A DNA stretch of 21,835 nt from CAZATK01 sp964488085 (GCA_964488085.1 CAZATK010000009.1:1-21835), one strand, 5' to 3'. Positions 1-7,129 are shown, counted from the first letter of the stretch. The notes: generated by a model from the letters alone, not told the origin. Numbers and translations: made by a program.

Positions 1-467
1 ATTGCGTAACCAATGTCTCCTAAAGTTTTTCCGGCATAACAATTTGACAAAGCGATATCTAGGGCTTTTTTAGTAACGGAAATTAATTTTTGCGCAATTT
101 CAGATATCGTTCCTATTCCGACAGTTAAGGCAATATCTGTATAAAAATCTTTATAAAGAAGTCCGAAATCTATTTTTAATAAATCGCCATTTCGTAACTT
201 ATAATTTGTAGGCAAGCCATGGACAATAACACTATTAACCGAAGCGCAAATAGAAGCTGGGTAGGGCTTAATCGCCCATTCCGGGCGGTAATTTAAAAAG
301 GCAGGCTTTCCACCCGCCTTAATCATTAGATCATGAGCCATCTTATCTAAATATTTTAACTCAACTCCTTCAACAGCTAACAGCGCCACTTCTTTTACTA
401 TTTTCCCTAAAATCTGCCCCCCCTCCTTCATAATTTCTATTTCCTGATTATTTTTTAAATTAATCAT
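1..467 (-). CDS. map: methionine aminopeptidase, type I (3' end cut by window edge)
   Basis: Removes the initiator methionine from nascent proteins in the cytoplasm. The N-terminal 155 residues are visible; the rest runs off the left edge. The pita-bread fold signatures are present: VIVHGLP with substrate-binding His83, and the metal ligands Asp100 (KIDFG) and Asp111 (FYTDIA). The remaining ligands (one His, two Glu) would lie beyond the edge. The ATG at 467 sits 2 nt after the TAA of the upstream kinase gene, so it is the last visible member of the rplF-secY-adk-map run. The order secY-adk-map is classic for bacteria. Confidence 0.96.
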   Translation of the reverse strand, partial: MINLKNNQEIEIMKEGGQILGKIVKEVALLAVEGVELKYLDKMAHDLMIKAGGKPAFLNYRPEWAIKPYPASICASVNSVIVHGLPTNYKLRNGDLLKIDFGLLYKDFYTDIALTVGIGTISEIAQKLISVTKKALDIALSNCYAGKTLGDIGYA

Positions 468-469
468 TA

Positions 470-1051
470 TTATTTTAACAATTCCTTCATCATTCTTTGA
501 TTCACCTCTTCCTTTGTTCCGGTGCCATCAATTTTTAATACTCTATCGCCGTAATAATTTATAATAGGCAAAACTTGATCGACAAACCAAGCCAAACGAG
601 AATTAATAGCTGTTAAATTATCATCACTGCGCTCTCGTTTTAGGAGCCGGCGACGAGCCTCATCTTCACTTATGTCTAAATAAACTGGAACAGGCAAGGA
701 TCGATGAGTGCCTCTGGAAAGTTCGTCTAAAACTTGCGCCTCAACTACTTTTCTTGGACTACCACTAAATAATAAAATATCTTTTAAATTCAACTCATTC
801 TGCGCCACGCACAGCCACAAAGAAATAGCCATCCAATCAGGAAAGAAATTTCCCGCATCTAATATCTCTTTAAGCCAACGACCAACAGCCGTATTTTTAA
901 CAATCAATTTTCTTCCCTCATCGCCAGTGCTAATAGAAAGAATTTTATATCCTTGCTGATTTAAAAAATCCTTTAAAAAATTTACCTGTGAATCCTTACC
1001 AGCTCCAGACCGACCCAAAAAACAAAATGTTTGACCAGAAAAATTTTTCAT
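470..1051 (-). CDS. adk: adenylate kinase-like nucleoside monophosphate kinase, short form
   Basis: A P-loop NMP kinase of 193 aa, expected to interconvert AMP/ADP/ATP. The position between secY and map supports adk. Visible motifs are the P-loop GRSGAGKDSQ (residues 13-22), ISTGD near 40-44, the NMP-binding SGSPRK region (usually DGFPR) near 96, and a short RSDDN segment in place of the LID domain. The P-loop is unusual: the family has GKGT where this has GKDS, and Asp replaces the Gly after the catalytic Lys19. No zinc-finger LID is present. AMP specificity is inferred from context; another NMP substrate is possible. Confidence 0.85.
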   Translation of the reverse strand: MKNFSGQTFCFLGRSGAGKDSQVNFLKDFLNQQGYKILSISTGDEGRKLIVKNTAVGRWLKEILDAGNFFPDWMAISLWLCVAQNELNLKDILLFSGSPRKVVEAQVLDELSRGTHRSLPVPVYLDISEDEARRRLLKRERSDDNLTAINSRLAWFVDQVLPIINYYGDRVLKIDGTGTKEEVNQRMMKELLK

Positions 1052-1073
1052 AATTCCACCCCCTTATTATATA

Positions 1074-2348
1074 TTAAAAATTACCATCATACTCACGCAC
1101 TACGAGCTGTGAGTCAATTTGCTTCATTGTTTCTAAAGCAACAGAGACCACGATAAGTAAGGCCGCTCCACCAATAGTTAATCTATTTATGCCGGTTAAA
1201 ATTTGAGTTATGTTTGGCAAAACAGCAATGAACCCCAAGAAAAAAGCGCCGAATAAAGTTATACGATTTATAATTTTTAATAAAAATTCTCCAGTTGATG
1301 GTCCTGGTCTAATTCCGGGAATAAAACCTCCCGCTTGTTGTAAATTCTTGGAAATTTCTTTTGGGTCAAAAATTATTGAAGTATAAAAATAAGTGAACAA
1401 AACTACTAGCGCAAAATAAGCCAAACCATAAATAATTTGATTATTAAGAAAATAAACCACCCAATCATTAAACTTCACCGAAAAATCTTTAGAAATAATG
1501 GCGGAAATTTGCGCTAAAAACTGAGGAAATAATAAAATAGAAATAGCAAAAATTATAGGAATTACACCGGCCTGATTTACTTTTAATGGCAAATAACTTG
1601 AAACTCCTCCGTACATTTTATTACCACGCACTCTTTTTGCATAAGACACCGGAATTTTCCTTTCTCCTTCAGTCATAAAAACAACACCAGCAACAATAAT
1701 GACGCTTAAGATAACGAAAGCTACATAAGTAGTTATAACTGACGGATCATAGGATAATATAGCTTGTTTGATTGTCTGTGGGATGCCGCTGACTATGCCA
1801 GAGAAAATGATTAACGACACGCCGTTTCCTAATTTTTGTTTAGTTATTATATTGCCCAACCATACTAAAACCATTGAGCCGGCTGTGGCAATAATAACAC
1901 TGGTTATTGTATTAAAAAGAGTAAAATTTAAAAATACTCCCTGCTGATTCAAAAGATTAAGCAATCCGTAGGACTGTAAGGCCGCTAAGGGAACAGTTAA
2001 ATAAAGAGAGTAACGGTTAAACTTCGCTCTTCCGATAGCCCCCTCTTCATAATACATTGCCTTTAATTTGGGAAAAATCATGGTTAAAAGTTGCATTACG
2101 ATAGTTGAGGTAATATATGGCCCGACGCCCAACATCATGATTGATAAATTATCTAAAGCACCACCAGAAAAAATATTTAAAAATCCTAATAATTGATTAG
2201 AGCCAAATAATTCTAAAAGACGAGCCCTGTCAATTCCCGGAAGAGGAATTGCGGCCATCAAACGAAATGCCGCCAATAATCCGGCAATTACAAGAATCTT
2301 ATTTCTGATTTCTGGTATTTTAAAGGCCTGTAAAAATTTATTTAGCAT
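1074..2348 (-). CDS. secY: protein translocase subunit SecY
   Basis: The central channel of the Sec translocon in the cytoplasmic membrane, 424 aa, with about ten hydrophobic segments. Family marks include the N-terminal helix followed by AAIPLPGID (about 32-41), the GGALDNLSIMMLGVGPYI plug/TM2 region (about 61-79), and the cytosolic loop TEGERKIPVSYAKR that contacts the ribosome and SecA. The C-terminal loop with GFIPGIRPG before TM9 is also present. Its start overlaps the end of rplO by 11 nt, suggesting translational coupling. Length is near the family norm. Confidence 0.98.
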   Translation of the reverse strand: MLNKFLQAFKIPEIRNKILVIAGLLAAFRLMAAIPLPGIDRARLLELFGSNQLLGFLNIFSGGALDNLSIMMLGVGPYITSTIVMQLLTMIFPKLKAMYYEEGAIGRAKFNRYSLYLTVPLAALQSYGLLNLLNQQGVFLNFTLFNTITSVIIATAGSMVLVWLGNIITKQKLGNGVSLIIFSGIVSGIPQTIKQAILSYDPSVITTYVAFVILSVIIVAGVVFMTEGERKIPVSYAKRVRGNKMYGGVSSYLPLKVNQAGVIPIIFAISILLFPQFLAQISAIISKDFSVKFNDWVVYFLNNQIIYGLAYFALVVLFTYFYTSIIFDPKEISKNLQQAGGFIPGIRPGPSTGEFLLKIINRITLFGAFFLGFIAVLPNITQILTGINRLTIGGAALLIVVSVALETMKQIDSQLVVREYDGNF

Positions 2349-2718
2349 TTTCGATTTTCTCTTTAGCTTTTTTGGACATCAAAACTCCATCAAAATACTC
2401 GCTTTCCGGAAGCGGTTTTTTTATCTCTCCCCCGCCTAGAACTTTTATTTTTATATTACTAAATACAGATAATTTTTTCAGTTTATCCAAATCTTTTACA
2501 TTAATAATCAAGGGCTTATTTTTTATTGATTTATTATTAGACCCTCTTAATTTTGGCAAGCGTTGAATTAGATCTCTTTCAGCCGGACGGATGCGTCTGC
2601 CGGAACGAGATTTCTGTCCTTTCTGTCCTTTGCCCGACGTGGTACCCCTCTTACCGCCACGCCCTACTCTTGGCTTTTTATATTTCCTATTATCAGATTT
2701 TATTTCGTGTAGCTGCAT
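2338..2718 (-). CDS. rplO: 50S ribosomal protein L15 (uL15)
   Basis: Large-subunit protein that binds 23S rRNA late in assembly. It is 126 aa, somewhat shorter than the usual 140-150. The basic, Gly-rich N-terminal extension (GRGGKRGTTSGKGQKGQKSR) is typical. The C-terminal globular domain is trimmed. It follows rpsE by 1 nt with no rpmD (L30) between them, and its stop overlaps the secY start (2338-2348). Confidence 0.96.
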   Translation of the reverse strand: MQLHEIKSDNRKYKKPRVGRGGKRGTTSGKGQKGQKSRSGRRIRPAERDLIQRLPKLRGSNNKSIKNKPLIINVKDLDKLKKLSVFSNIKIKVLGGGEIKKPLPESEYFDGVLMSKKAKEKIENAK

Positions 2719-2719
2719 A

Positions 2720-3184
2720 TTAATTTTTAGGTTTAAGTTTTTTTAGCGCTTCAATAGTTGCCATAGCATTAGTCAGCTTATTAGGAGTTCTGCCTAAAGT
2801 TTTAGCAGTAACATCTTTGATTCCAGCTAAAGACAATACCACTCTAGCGGCTCCACCAGCTCTTAAACCATGACCTTCTCGAGCTGGTTTAATTCTAATA
2901 TGAGCCGCACTAAATTTAGCTTCTACTTCATGTGGAATAGTGGTCTTGTTTAAATTGATTTTAAGAATATTTTTTTGAGCAAACACCTTGGCTTTGTTTA
3001 TGGCTTGAACAACATCTAATCCCTTAGCAATACCCACCCCCACTTGGCCCATACCATTACCAATGATCACAGTAGCCCTAAAACGAAAACGTTTACCGCC
3101 GGCAACAACTCTTGTCACACGGCGCAAATCCAAAACCTTTTCTTTAAAACCGTCTTTATTTTTCTCAAAACTTTTATGATACAT
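2720..3184 (-). CDS. rpsE: 30S ribosomal protein S5 (uS5)
   Basis: Small-subunit protein at the mRNA entry and accuracy centre, 154 aa. The double-stranded RNA-binding-like N-domain contains VTRVVAGGKRFRFRA and GNGMGQVGVGIAKG. The C-domain contains HGLRAGGAARVVLSLAGIKD, a strong S5 signature. It lies between rplR (6-nt gap) and rplO. The expected next gene, rpmD, is absent. Confidence 0.98.
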   Translation of the reverse strand: MYHKSFEKNKDGFKEKVLDLRRVTRVVAGGKRFRFRATVIIGNGMGQVGVGIAKGLDVVQAINKAKVFAQKNILKINLNKTTIPHEVEAKFSAAHIRIKPAREGHGLRAGGAARVVLSLAGIKDVTAKTLGRTPNKLTNAMATIEALKKLKPKN

Positions 3185-3190
3185 AATGAA

Positions 3191-3526
3191 TTAAATTTTT
3201 ATACCGTTATTTCTTAAACTATCGGCAACGGTTTTAATTTGACCGTGATATTTGTAAGGACCGCGATCCAATAAAACATTCTTGATGCCTATTTTTTTAG
3301 CGAGCTCTCCAATTTTTTCTCCTAATTTTAAGGCCTCTTTAATGCCTTTTTTAGAAGTGGCGGATAGCAACGTATGCCCTTTTTGATCATCAATTAATTG
3401 AACATATAAAAATTTATTACTGCGAAAAATGGAAGCGCGGGGACGCTCAGCTGTGCCAAACAATTTCGCCCTGACACGATTCTTTCTTAATCTTTTTTTT
3501 ATGTTTACTTTCTTAAATCTTCTCAT
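3191..3526 (-). CDS. rplR: 50S ribosomal protein L18 (uL18)
   Basis: 5S rRNA-binding protein of the central protuberance, 111 aa, near the normal 110-120. The basic N-terminus (KKRLRKNRVRAKLFGT) and RPRASIFRSNKFLYVQLIDD are diagnostic. The C-terminal DRGPYKYHGQIKTVADSLR matches the family end. It sits between rplF and rpsE with gaps of 6-8 nt, as in the canonical spc operon. Confidence 0.97.
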   Translation of the reverse strand: MRRFKKVNIKKRLRKNRVRAKLFGTAERPRASIFRSNKFLYVQLIDDQKGHTLLSATSKKGIKEALKLGEKIGELAKKIGIKNVLLDRGPYKYHGQIKTVADSLRNNGIKI

Positions 3527-3534
3527 AATATTGT

Positions 3535-4083
3535 TTAGCCCACTGAAGCAGCAATGGCTTTTTTACCCGCCTTTAATTTAACAACTTCGCCCTCATATCT
3601 AATGCCCTTTCCTTTGTAGGGATCGGGTTTTCTTACCTTTCTTATTCTGGCGGCTGATTCGCCTACCAAGGCCTTATCGGGACCAAAAATTGTGATAATG
3701 TTTTTTTCTATAGAAATCTTTACATTGGCTGGGGGCTCAAATTTAATTGGATGGCTAAAACCAACACTTAAAACTAAATTTTTACCTTCCATGCTGGCTC
3801 TATAACCAACGCCTTCAATTTTTAATTTTTTTACAAAACCCTCTCTCACTCCCTGAATGGCTCCTTTTGTCAAAGAAGCGATTGTGCCCCAATTAGATAA
3901 TGATTGTTTATGTTTTTTATCAACATTAAATAAAATCTCTTTGTCTGTTATTTGGCAATTAATATAAGGCAATAATTTCAATTCTAAATTTCCTTCTTTT
4001 CCTTTAAATAACAATAAATCATCCTTTTTTTGGACTTCTACGCCTTCGGGTATAGTTATCGGTTTTTTGCCTATTTTAGACAT
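3535..4083 (-). CDS. rplF: 50S ribosomal protein L6 (uL6)
   Basis: Large-subunit protein near the sarcin-ricin loop and L7/L12 base, 182 aa, full length. The tandem L6 folds are visible: the N-domain begins MSKIGKKPITIPEGV and the C-domain ends RKPDPYKGKGIRYEGE, the family signature. It is the first gene after the unusual rpsH-rplF insert. A promoter-like element lies directly upstream, so it probably starts a new transcription unit. Confidence 0.98.
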   Translation of the reverse strand: MSKIGKKPITIPEGVEVQKKDDLLLFKGKEGNLELKLLPYINCQITDKEILFNVDKKHKQSLSNWGTIASLTKGAIQGVREGFVKKLKIEGVGYRASMEGKNLVLSVGFSHPIKFEPPANVKISIEKNIITIFGPDKALVGESAARIRKVRKPDPYKGKGIRYEGEVVKLKAGKKAIAASVG

Positions 4084-4087
4084 AGGA

Positions 4088-4128
4088 ATTATAGAGATGA
4101 TTTTATCATAAGACTATGAAAAAGTAAA
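4088..4128 (-). promoter_or_regulatory. candidate promoter for rplF-secY-map unit
   Basis: Minus-strand TTTACT (4123-4128) and TAAAAT (4100-4105) are separated by 17 bp, giving a predicted start about 10 nt before the rplF ATG. A perfect TATAAT (4088-4093) lies even closer, but its -35 partner is poor and it would yield a leaderless message. A promoter is expected here because a terminator lies upstream at about 4500. This is a by-eye match in AT-rich DNA. Confidence 0.5.
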
Positions 4129-4141
4129 CTAAATTCTTATT

Positions 4142-4370
4142 CCCCACCTCCCACACATCCTCTCCTCACCCGTTACGGAGTTTAATAAATTACCTTCCAT
4201 AAATCCTCGTGTACAACATAGTAAAAATAAAACTCAACCTCATCTCGTCCCGCATTTGCGGGACGGATTCGGGATTCAAACATGTTATTTTTACGATGTT
4301 GCCTTACTCGGATTTATGGTAATTTATTACTCCTCCACTTAGGCTCGTCGAGGATGTGCGGGAGGTGAGG
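4142..4370. repeat. 229-nt long imperfect inverted repeat (giant hairpin)
   Basis: Three nested stems share one axis. The outer stem is 4142-4162 with 4350-4370 (21 positions, 2 mismatches). The middle stem is 4177-4206 with 4310-4333 (24 bp, with bulges of 2 and 4 nt on the left arm). The inner stem is 4214-4230 with 4285-4301 (17 positions, 1 mismatch). The apex has an 8-bp stem, 4246-4253 with 4258-4265, closed by ATTT. No ORF of note lies inside. It could be a MITE-like element, a structured RNA leader of the rplF unit, or a cruciform. Its neighbour at 4404-4483 shows the same layout. Confidence 0.85.
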
Positions 4371-4403
4371 TTTTCTAGTATAGATGTCATCACTAATTAT
4401 ACA

Positions 4404-4483
4404 CCCCACCCTATATCCTGAATCAATATTCAATCCGATTTATTCTGAACGAGGACGTTATTGATGAGGGATATAGGGTGGGG
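4404..4483. repeat. 80-nt inverted repeat with 15-bp perfect outer stem
   Basis: CCCCACCCTATATCC (4404-4418) pairs perfectly with 4469-4483. After a small internal loop, ATCAATA (4422-4428) pairs with TATTGAT (4459-4465). A short TTCA/TGAA pairing may form inside. The left arm starts CCCCACC, as does the left arm of the larger hairpin at 4142. It follows the terminator of the membrane-protein gene and has no poly-T tail of its own on either strand, so it is not a simple terminator. Confidence 0.8.
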
Positions 4484-4492
4484 GGGTTGGGT

Positions 4493-4537
4493 GTGAGAAA
4501 ATAAAAATATGCTCGGGCCTTAGGGGCCGAGCATATT
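4493..4537 (-). terminator. rho-independent terminator of the membrane-protein gene
   Basis: The hairpin AATATGCTCGG (4506-4516) pairs with CCGAGCATATT (4527-4537). The apex has two further C-G pairs and a TTAG loop after one G-G mismatch. On the minus strand it runs into TTTTTATTTTCT. It begins 8 nt after the TGA at 4546, so it ends that gene and would stop read-through from rpsH into rplF. Confidence 0.85.
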
Positions 4538-4545
4538 CACAATAA

Positions 4546-5097
4546 TCATTCGTCAACAAAAAGCACTAAAGGGCAAACTTTATCTTTCTTGGCCTTAAGC
4601 CAAGCCCAGAAAAGTTGATGGGTTTCAGTTTGTACTAAATAGGAATAAATAAGAAAGGCAGTAAATAAGATAGCCAGAATTCCTATGACCATCCAGAAAA
4701 TATAACTAGAGAAGACAAGTAATAGATCATAACGAATGCTGTAAAAAAACCACACTACACCAATTAAGATCATTAACAACAATGGCCAACATCTTACACC
4801 AAAAGGCTTTGGCCATAATTGAATAGGAACAAATGGGTTCATATCTACTTTTCGTAAGCCCGGACGAAGACCAAAAAGTAACCCGAATGGACTAAGTACT
4901 ATAAGGAATGTAAAAACTAAGGCAATAACAAAACCTAAGCAACACAAAAGAGCTATTTTCCAAACAATCCTCCAAAAAAAATTACATAAATTACTTCTAC
5001 TTGGATAAAAAACATATCCCATACCTGTATCATAGTAAGCAATTTTGTACAAAACTCCCTTCTTTTTAAACTTTAGAACCTTAGTTTCGCTCTCCAT
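4546..5097 (-). CDS. hypothetical multi-pass membrane protein inserted in the spc operon
   Basis: Not recognised. It is 183 aa with a soluble N-terminus (about 1-40) rich in Lys and aromatics. Strongly hydrophobic segments lie at about 46-76, 104-121 and 124-153, so it probably has three or four membrane spans. The C-tail is basic and ends KVCPLVLFVDE. The start is supported by AGGGAG 7 nt upstream of the ATG. It has its own likely promoter at the end of rpsH and a clear terminator just after its stop. It therefore looks like an autonomous unit placed between rpsH and rplF, where no gene is normally found. No transposase or integrase features are seen. Confidence 0.8.
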   Translation of the reverse strand: MESETKVLKFKKKGVLYKIAYYDTGMGYVFYPSRSNLCNFFWRIVWKIALLCCLGFVIALVFTFLIVLSPFGLLFGLRPGLRKVDMNPFVPIQLWPKPFGVRCWPLLLMILIGVVWFFYSIRYDLLLVFSSYIFWMVIGILAILFTAFLIYSYLVQTETHQLFWAWLKAKKDKVCPLVLFVDE

Positions 5098-5148
5098 CTC
5101 TCATCTCCCTATTTCCCTTGCCAAAGAACGAGAAAACAACCGGCTCTC

Positions 5149-5177
5149 ATAATAACACAAAGTTATTAAATTACCAA
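5149..5177 (-). promoter_or_regulatory. candidate promoter for the inserted membrane-protein gene
   Basis: Minus-strand TTGGTA (5172-5177) and TATTAT (5149-5154) have an exact 17-bp spacer. The -35 box overlaps the rpsH stop codon. The predicted start would be about 45 nt before the ATG at 5097. With the terminator at 4493-4537 it frames a self-contained transcription unit. Confidence 0.6.
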
Positions 5178-5551
5178 ATTTCAAATAATAACTGCCCGCC
5201 TACATTCTGCTTTCGCGCTTCTTTGTTAGTCATTATGCCTTTGGGAGTAGAAATAAATCCTAATCCATAGCCCTGTTTTGTGGAATACAAATTACTGCTT
5301 TTGGCATAAAGACGCCTAGATGGAACACTTAAGAATTTAACACCGCTAATAGCGCCCCTGTCATCGTTATATTTCAGTTTAATCTCAATAACTCTTTTTG
5401 GCGAACGCCCCTTTCTAACCGCGCTATCTATATAACCATATTTAGCCAATAATTCTACAATCACCATATCCATATTAGAAAATGGGACTTTCATTGATTC
5501 TTTTTTAACAGCTTGAGCGTTCTTAATTTTAGTTAATAAATCTGTATACAT
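5171..5551 (-). CDS. rpsH: 30S ribosomal protein S8 (uS8)
   Basis: Binds the central domain of 16S rRNA and is a known translational repressor of the spc operon in E. coli. It is 126 aa, normal length. The N-terminus YTDLLTKIKNAQ and the C-terminal STPKGIMTNKEARKQNVGGQLL are diagnostic. It follows rpsN by 4 nt. The gene expected next, rplF, is displaced by about 1.1 kb. Confidence 0.97.
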   Translation of the reverse strand: MYTDLLTKIKNAQAVKKESMKVPFSNMDMVIVELLAKYGYIDSAVRKGRSPKRVIEIKLKYNDDRGAISGVKFLSVPSRRLYAKSSNLYSTKQGYGLGFISTPKGIMTNKEARKQNVGGQLLFEIW

Positions 5552-5555
5552 AAAA

Positions 5556-5741
5556 TTACCATGAAGATTTTTTCACGCCCGGTATCTGACCCTTGCCGGC
5601 TAATTCTCTAAAACATATTCTGCATATTCCAAAATTTCTCATATAACCATGCTTTCTTCCGCAACGAAAACATCTTCTTACAATACGAGAAGAAAATTTT
5701 GGTTTCTTTTTTGACCTAGCTATAACTGATTCTTTTGCCAT
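5556..5741 (-). CDS. rpsN: 30S ribosomal protein S14, zinc-binding type (uS14)
   Basis: 61-aa short form of S14 in the 30S head. Two CxxC knuckles at Cys24/Cys27 and Cys40/Cys43 form the C+ zinc site, followed by the family tail ELAGKGQIPGVKKSSW. Its ATG shares one base with the rplE stop (TAATG), indicating coupled translation. Confidence 0.97.
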   Translation of the reverse strand: MAKESVIARSKKKPKFSSRIVRRCFRCGRKHGYMRNFGICRICFRELAGKGQIPGVKKSSW

Positions 5742-6247
5742 TATTTTCTTTTAAACGGTATCCCCGCCTTTTTATAAAAATCCATCGCTTTTTCTTTATT
5801 TGTCTCTTTTGAAACAAACGAAATCTCCAATCCAATATCAAACTTGGATAATTCGGGAATAATTTCTGGAAACGCAGTGTGTTCTTTTAATCCGATAGTT
5901 AAATTACCATTACTATCCATGCTTTGTAAACTAATGCCACGAAAATCACGAATACGAGGTAAAACTATCTTATTTAATCTATTAAAAAAATCTTCCATTC
6001 TTTTTCCTCTAAGAGTAACTTTTAATCCTACTACGGTTCCTTCTCTTAATTTAAATCCGGCGACTGATATCTTAGCAAGACAAAATGCGGGATGTTGGCC
6101 AGTAATTTGTTTTACATCTTTTATTAATTCTGGTAATATTTTTTCTTTAAAATTCGGTTGAGCAGAAAAACGACCAATGCCGACATTGACCACAATTTTT
6201 TCTAAATTATTTATTAAATTTATAGATTGTTTTTGCACTTTTTGCAT
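5741..6247 (-). CDS. rplE: 50S ribosomal protein L5 (uL5)
   Basis: 5S rRNA-binding protein of the central protuberance, 168 aa. Motifs include KIVVNVGIGR near the N-terminus, FKLREGTVVGLKVTLRG in the middle, and RDFRGIS. The N-terminal helix is about 20 residues shorter than in E. coli L5. The ATG lies inside rplX, giving a 28-nt overlap. That overlap is longer than usual but no later start keeps the conserved region. The short N-terminus is probably lineage-specific. Confidence 0.96.
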   Translation of the reverse strand: MQKVQKQSINLINNLEKIVVNVGIGRFSAQPNFKEKILPELIKDVKQITGQHPAFCLAKISVAGFKLREGTVVGLKVTLRGKRMEDFFNRLNKIVLPRIRDFRGISLQSMDSNGNLTIGLKEHTAFPEIIPELSKFDIGLEISFVSKETNKEKAMDFYKKAGIPFKRK

Positions 6248-6525
6248 ATTCTTAATTTTTTTGACGCTTCCATTTTATATCCCACCCTAACAGGTTTATT
6301 GCATTTAGAACAAAAAAGCGAAACGTTGGCAACGTTGATAGGACGGACAACATTAATAATTTCGCCTTTCTCTCCTTGTTTTTTGGGTTTTTTATGCTTT
6401 TTGTATAAATTTAATCCCTCTATTAAGACCTTACTATTCTTATAATCAACACTTAAAACCTTTCCACGTTTACTAGCGTCTTTACCAACCATAATTTGAA
6501 TTGTGTCTCCTTTGTGTATCTTCAT
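6220..6525 (-). CDS. rplX: 50S ribosomal protein L24 (uL24), zinc-ribbon form
   Basis: Assembly-initiating large-subunit protein, 101 aa. It has a KOW motif at the N-terminus (KGDTIQIMVGKDASKRGKV). A C-terminal ribbon has CxxC pairs at Cys72/Cys75 and Cys94/Cys97, which should bind zinc; E. coli L24 lacks these, while several other phyla have them. It overlaps the rplE start by 28 nt. Confidence 0.96.
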   Translation of the reverse strand: MKIHKGDTIQIMVGKDASKRGKVLSVDYKNSKVLIEGLNLYKKHKKPKKQGEKGEIINVVRPINVANVSLFCSKCNKPVRVGYKMEASKKLRICKKCKNNL

Positions 6526-6527
6526 AA

Positions 6528-6896
6528 TTAAACAATTTCTTCTGCCATAGAAAAAATACTTTCAAATCCTTTTTCTCTTATTTCTCTCGGCATAGGACCA
6601 AAAATACGAGTAGCTCTCGGTTGCTTTTTATCATCAACTAAAACGACGGCGTTTTCATCAAAACGAACATAAGAGCCATCAGAGCGACGAATTGGATTGC
6701 AAGTTCTAATAATCAAGCATTTAACTATGTCCTTTTTTTTAACCGGCTTTCTTGGTTCAACCTCTCGGACAGATGCGATAACAATTTCTCCTAAATGAGC
6801 ATAACGTTTACGGCTTCCCCCAAGAACACGAAAAACTCTAATAAGCTTTGCCCCTGAATTATCAGCTACCTTAATTACCGATCTTTCCTGTATCAT
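6528..6896 (-). CDS. rplN: 50S ribosomal protein L14 (uL14)
   Basis: Large-subunit protein at the intersubunit bridge and the RsfS silencing-factor site, 122 aa. The start was set at the ATG giving MIQERSVIKVADNSGAK, the family N-terminus. That ATG overlaps the TGA of rpsQ in an ATGA arrangement. An upstream in-frame ATG at 6917 would add seven non-conserved residues inside rpsQ. The GDIVKxLIIRT-like core, DGSYVRFDENAVVLVD and TRIFGPMPRE are all present. Confidence 0.97.
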   Translation of the reverse strand: MIQERSVIKVADNSGAKLIRVFRVLGGSRKRYAHLGEIVIASVREVEPRKPVKKKDIVKCLIIRTCNPIRRSDGSYVRFDENAVVLVDDKKQPRATRIFGPMPREIREKGFESIFSMAEEIV

Positions 6897-7129
6897 AACT
6901 TGCCCACTATAACCCAATTTTTTTCTTTTGACAACGGTCGGGTTTCTTGAATAACTACTTTATCTCCAGTGCGATATTCTTCCTTCTCGTCATGGGCCTT
7001 GAAACGACGAGTAGTCGTGTACTGCTTTAAATACTTCGGATGCATTTTATTATAAACCACCTCCACTACCCTGGTTTTTTGCATTTTATCAGAAACCACT
7101 AATCCCTGTAACTTTTTATTTTTTTTCAT
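6893..7129 (-). CDS. rpsQ: 30S ribosomal protein S17 (uS17)
   Basis: OB-fold primary 16S rRNA binder, 78 aa. Motifs are GLVVSDKMQKTRVVEVV and the C-terminal GDKVVIQETRPLSKEKNWVI. It overlaps rpmC by 14 nt and rplN by 4 nt, consistent with tight translational coupling. Confidence 0.96.
   Translation of the reverse strand: MKKNKKLQGLVVSDKMQKTRVVEVVYNKMHPKYLKQYTTTRRFKAHDEKEEYRTGDKVVIQETRPLSKEKNWVIVGKL

Noticed and set aside
4084..5170. Insertion sequence between rpsH and rplF
   Set aside because: No transposase, integrase or obvious target-site duplication was seen. A MITE or other non-autonomous element cannot be excluded and is listed as a finding.
5844..6161. Plus-strand ORFs opposite ribosomal protein genes, such as this 105-codon frame
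   Set aside because: They lie wholly antisense to well-identified genes, have no ribosome-binding site or promoter, and their sequences have no recognisable domain.
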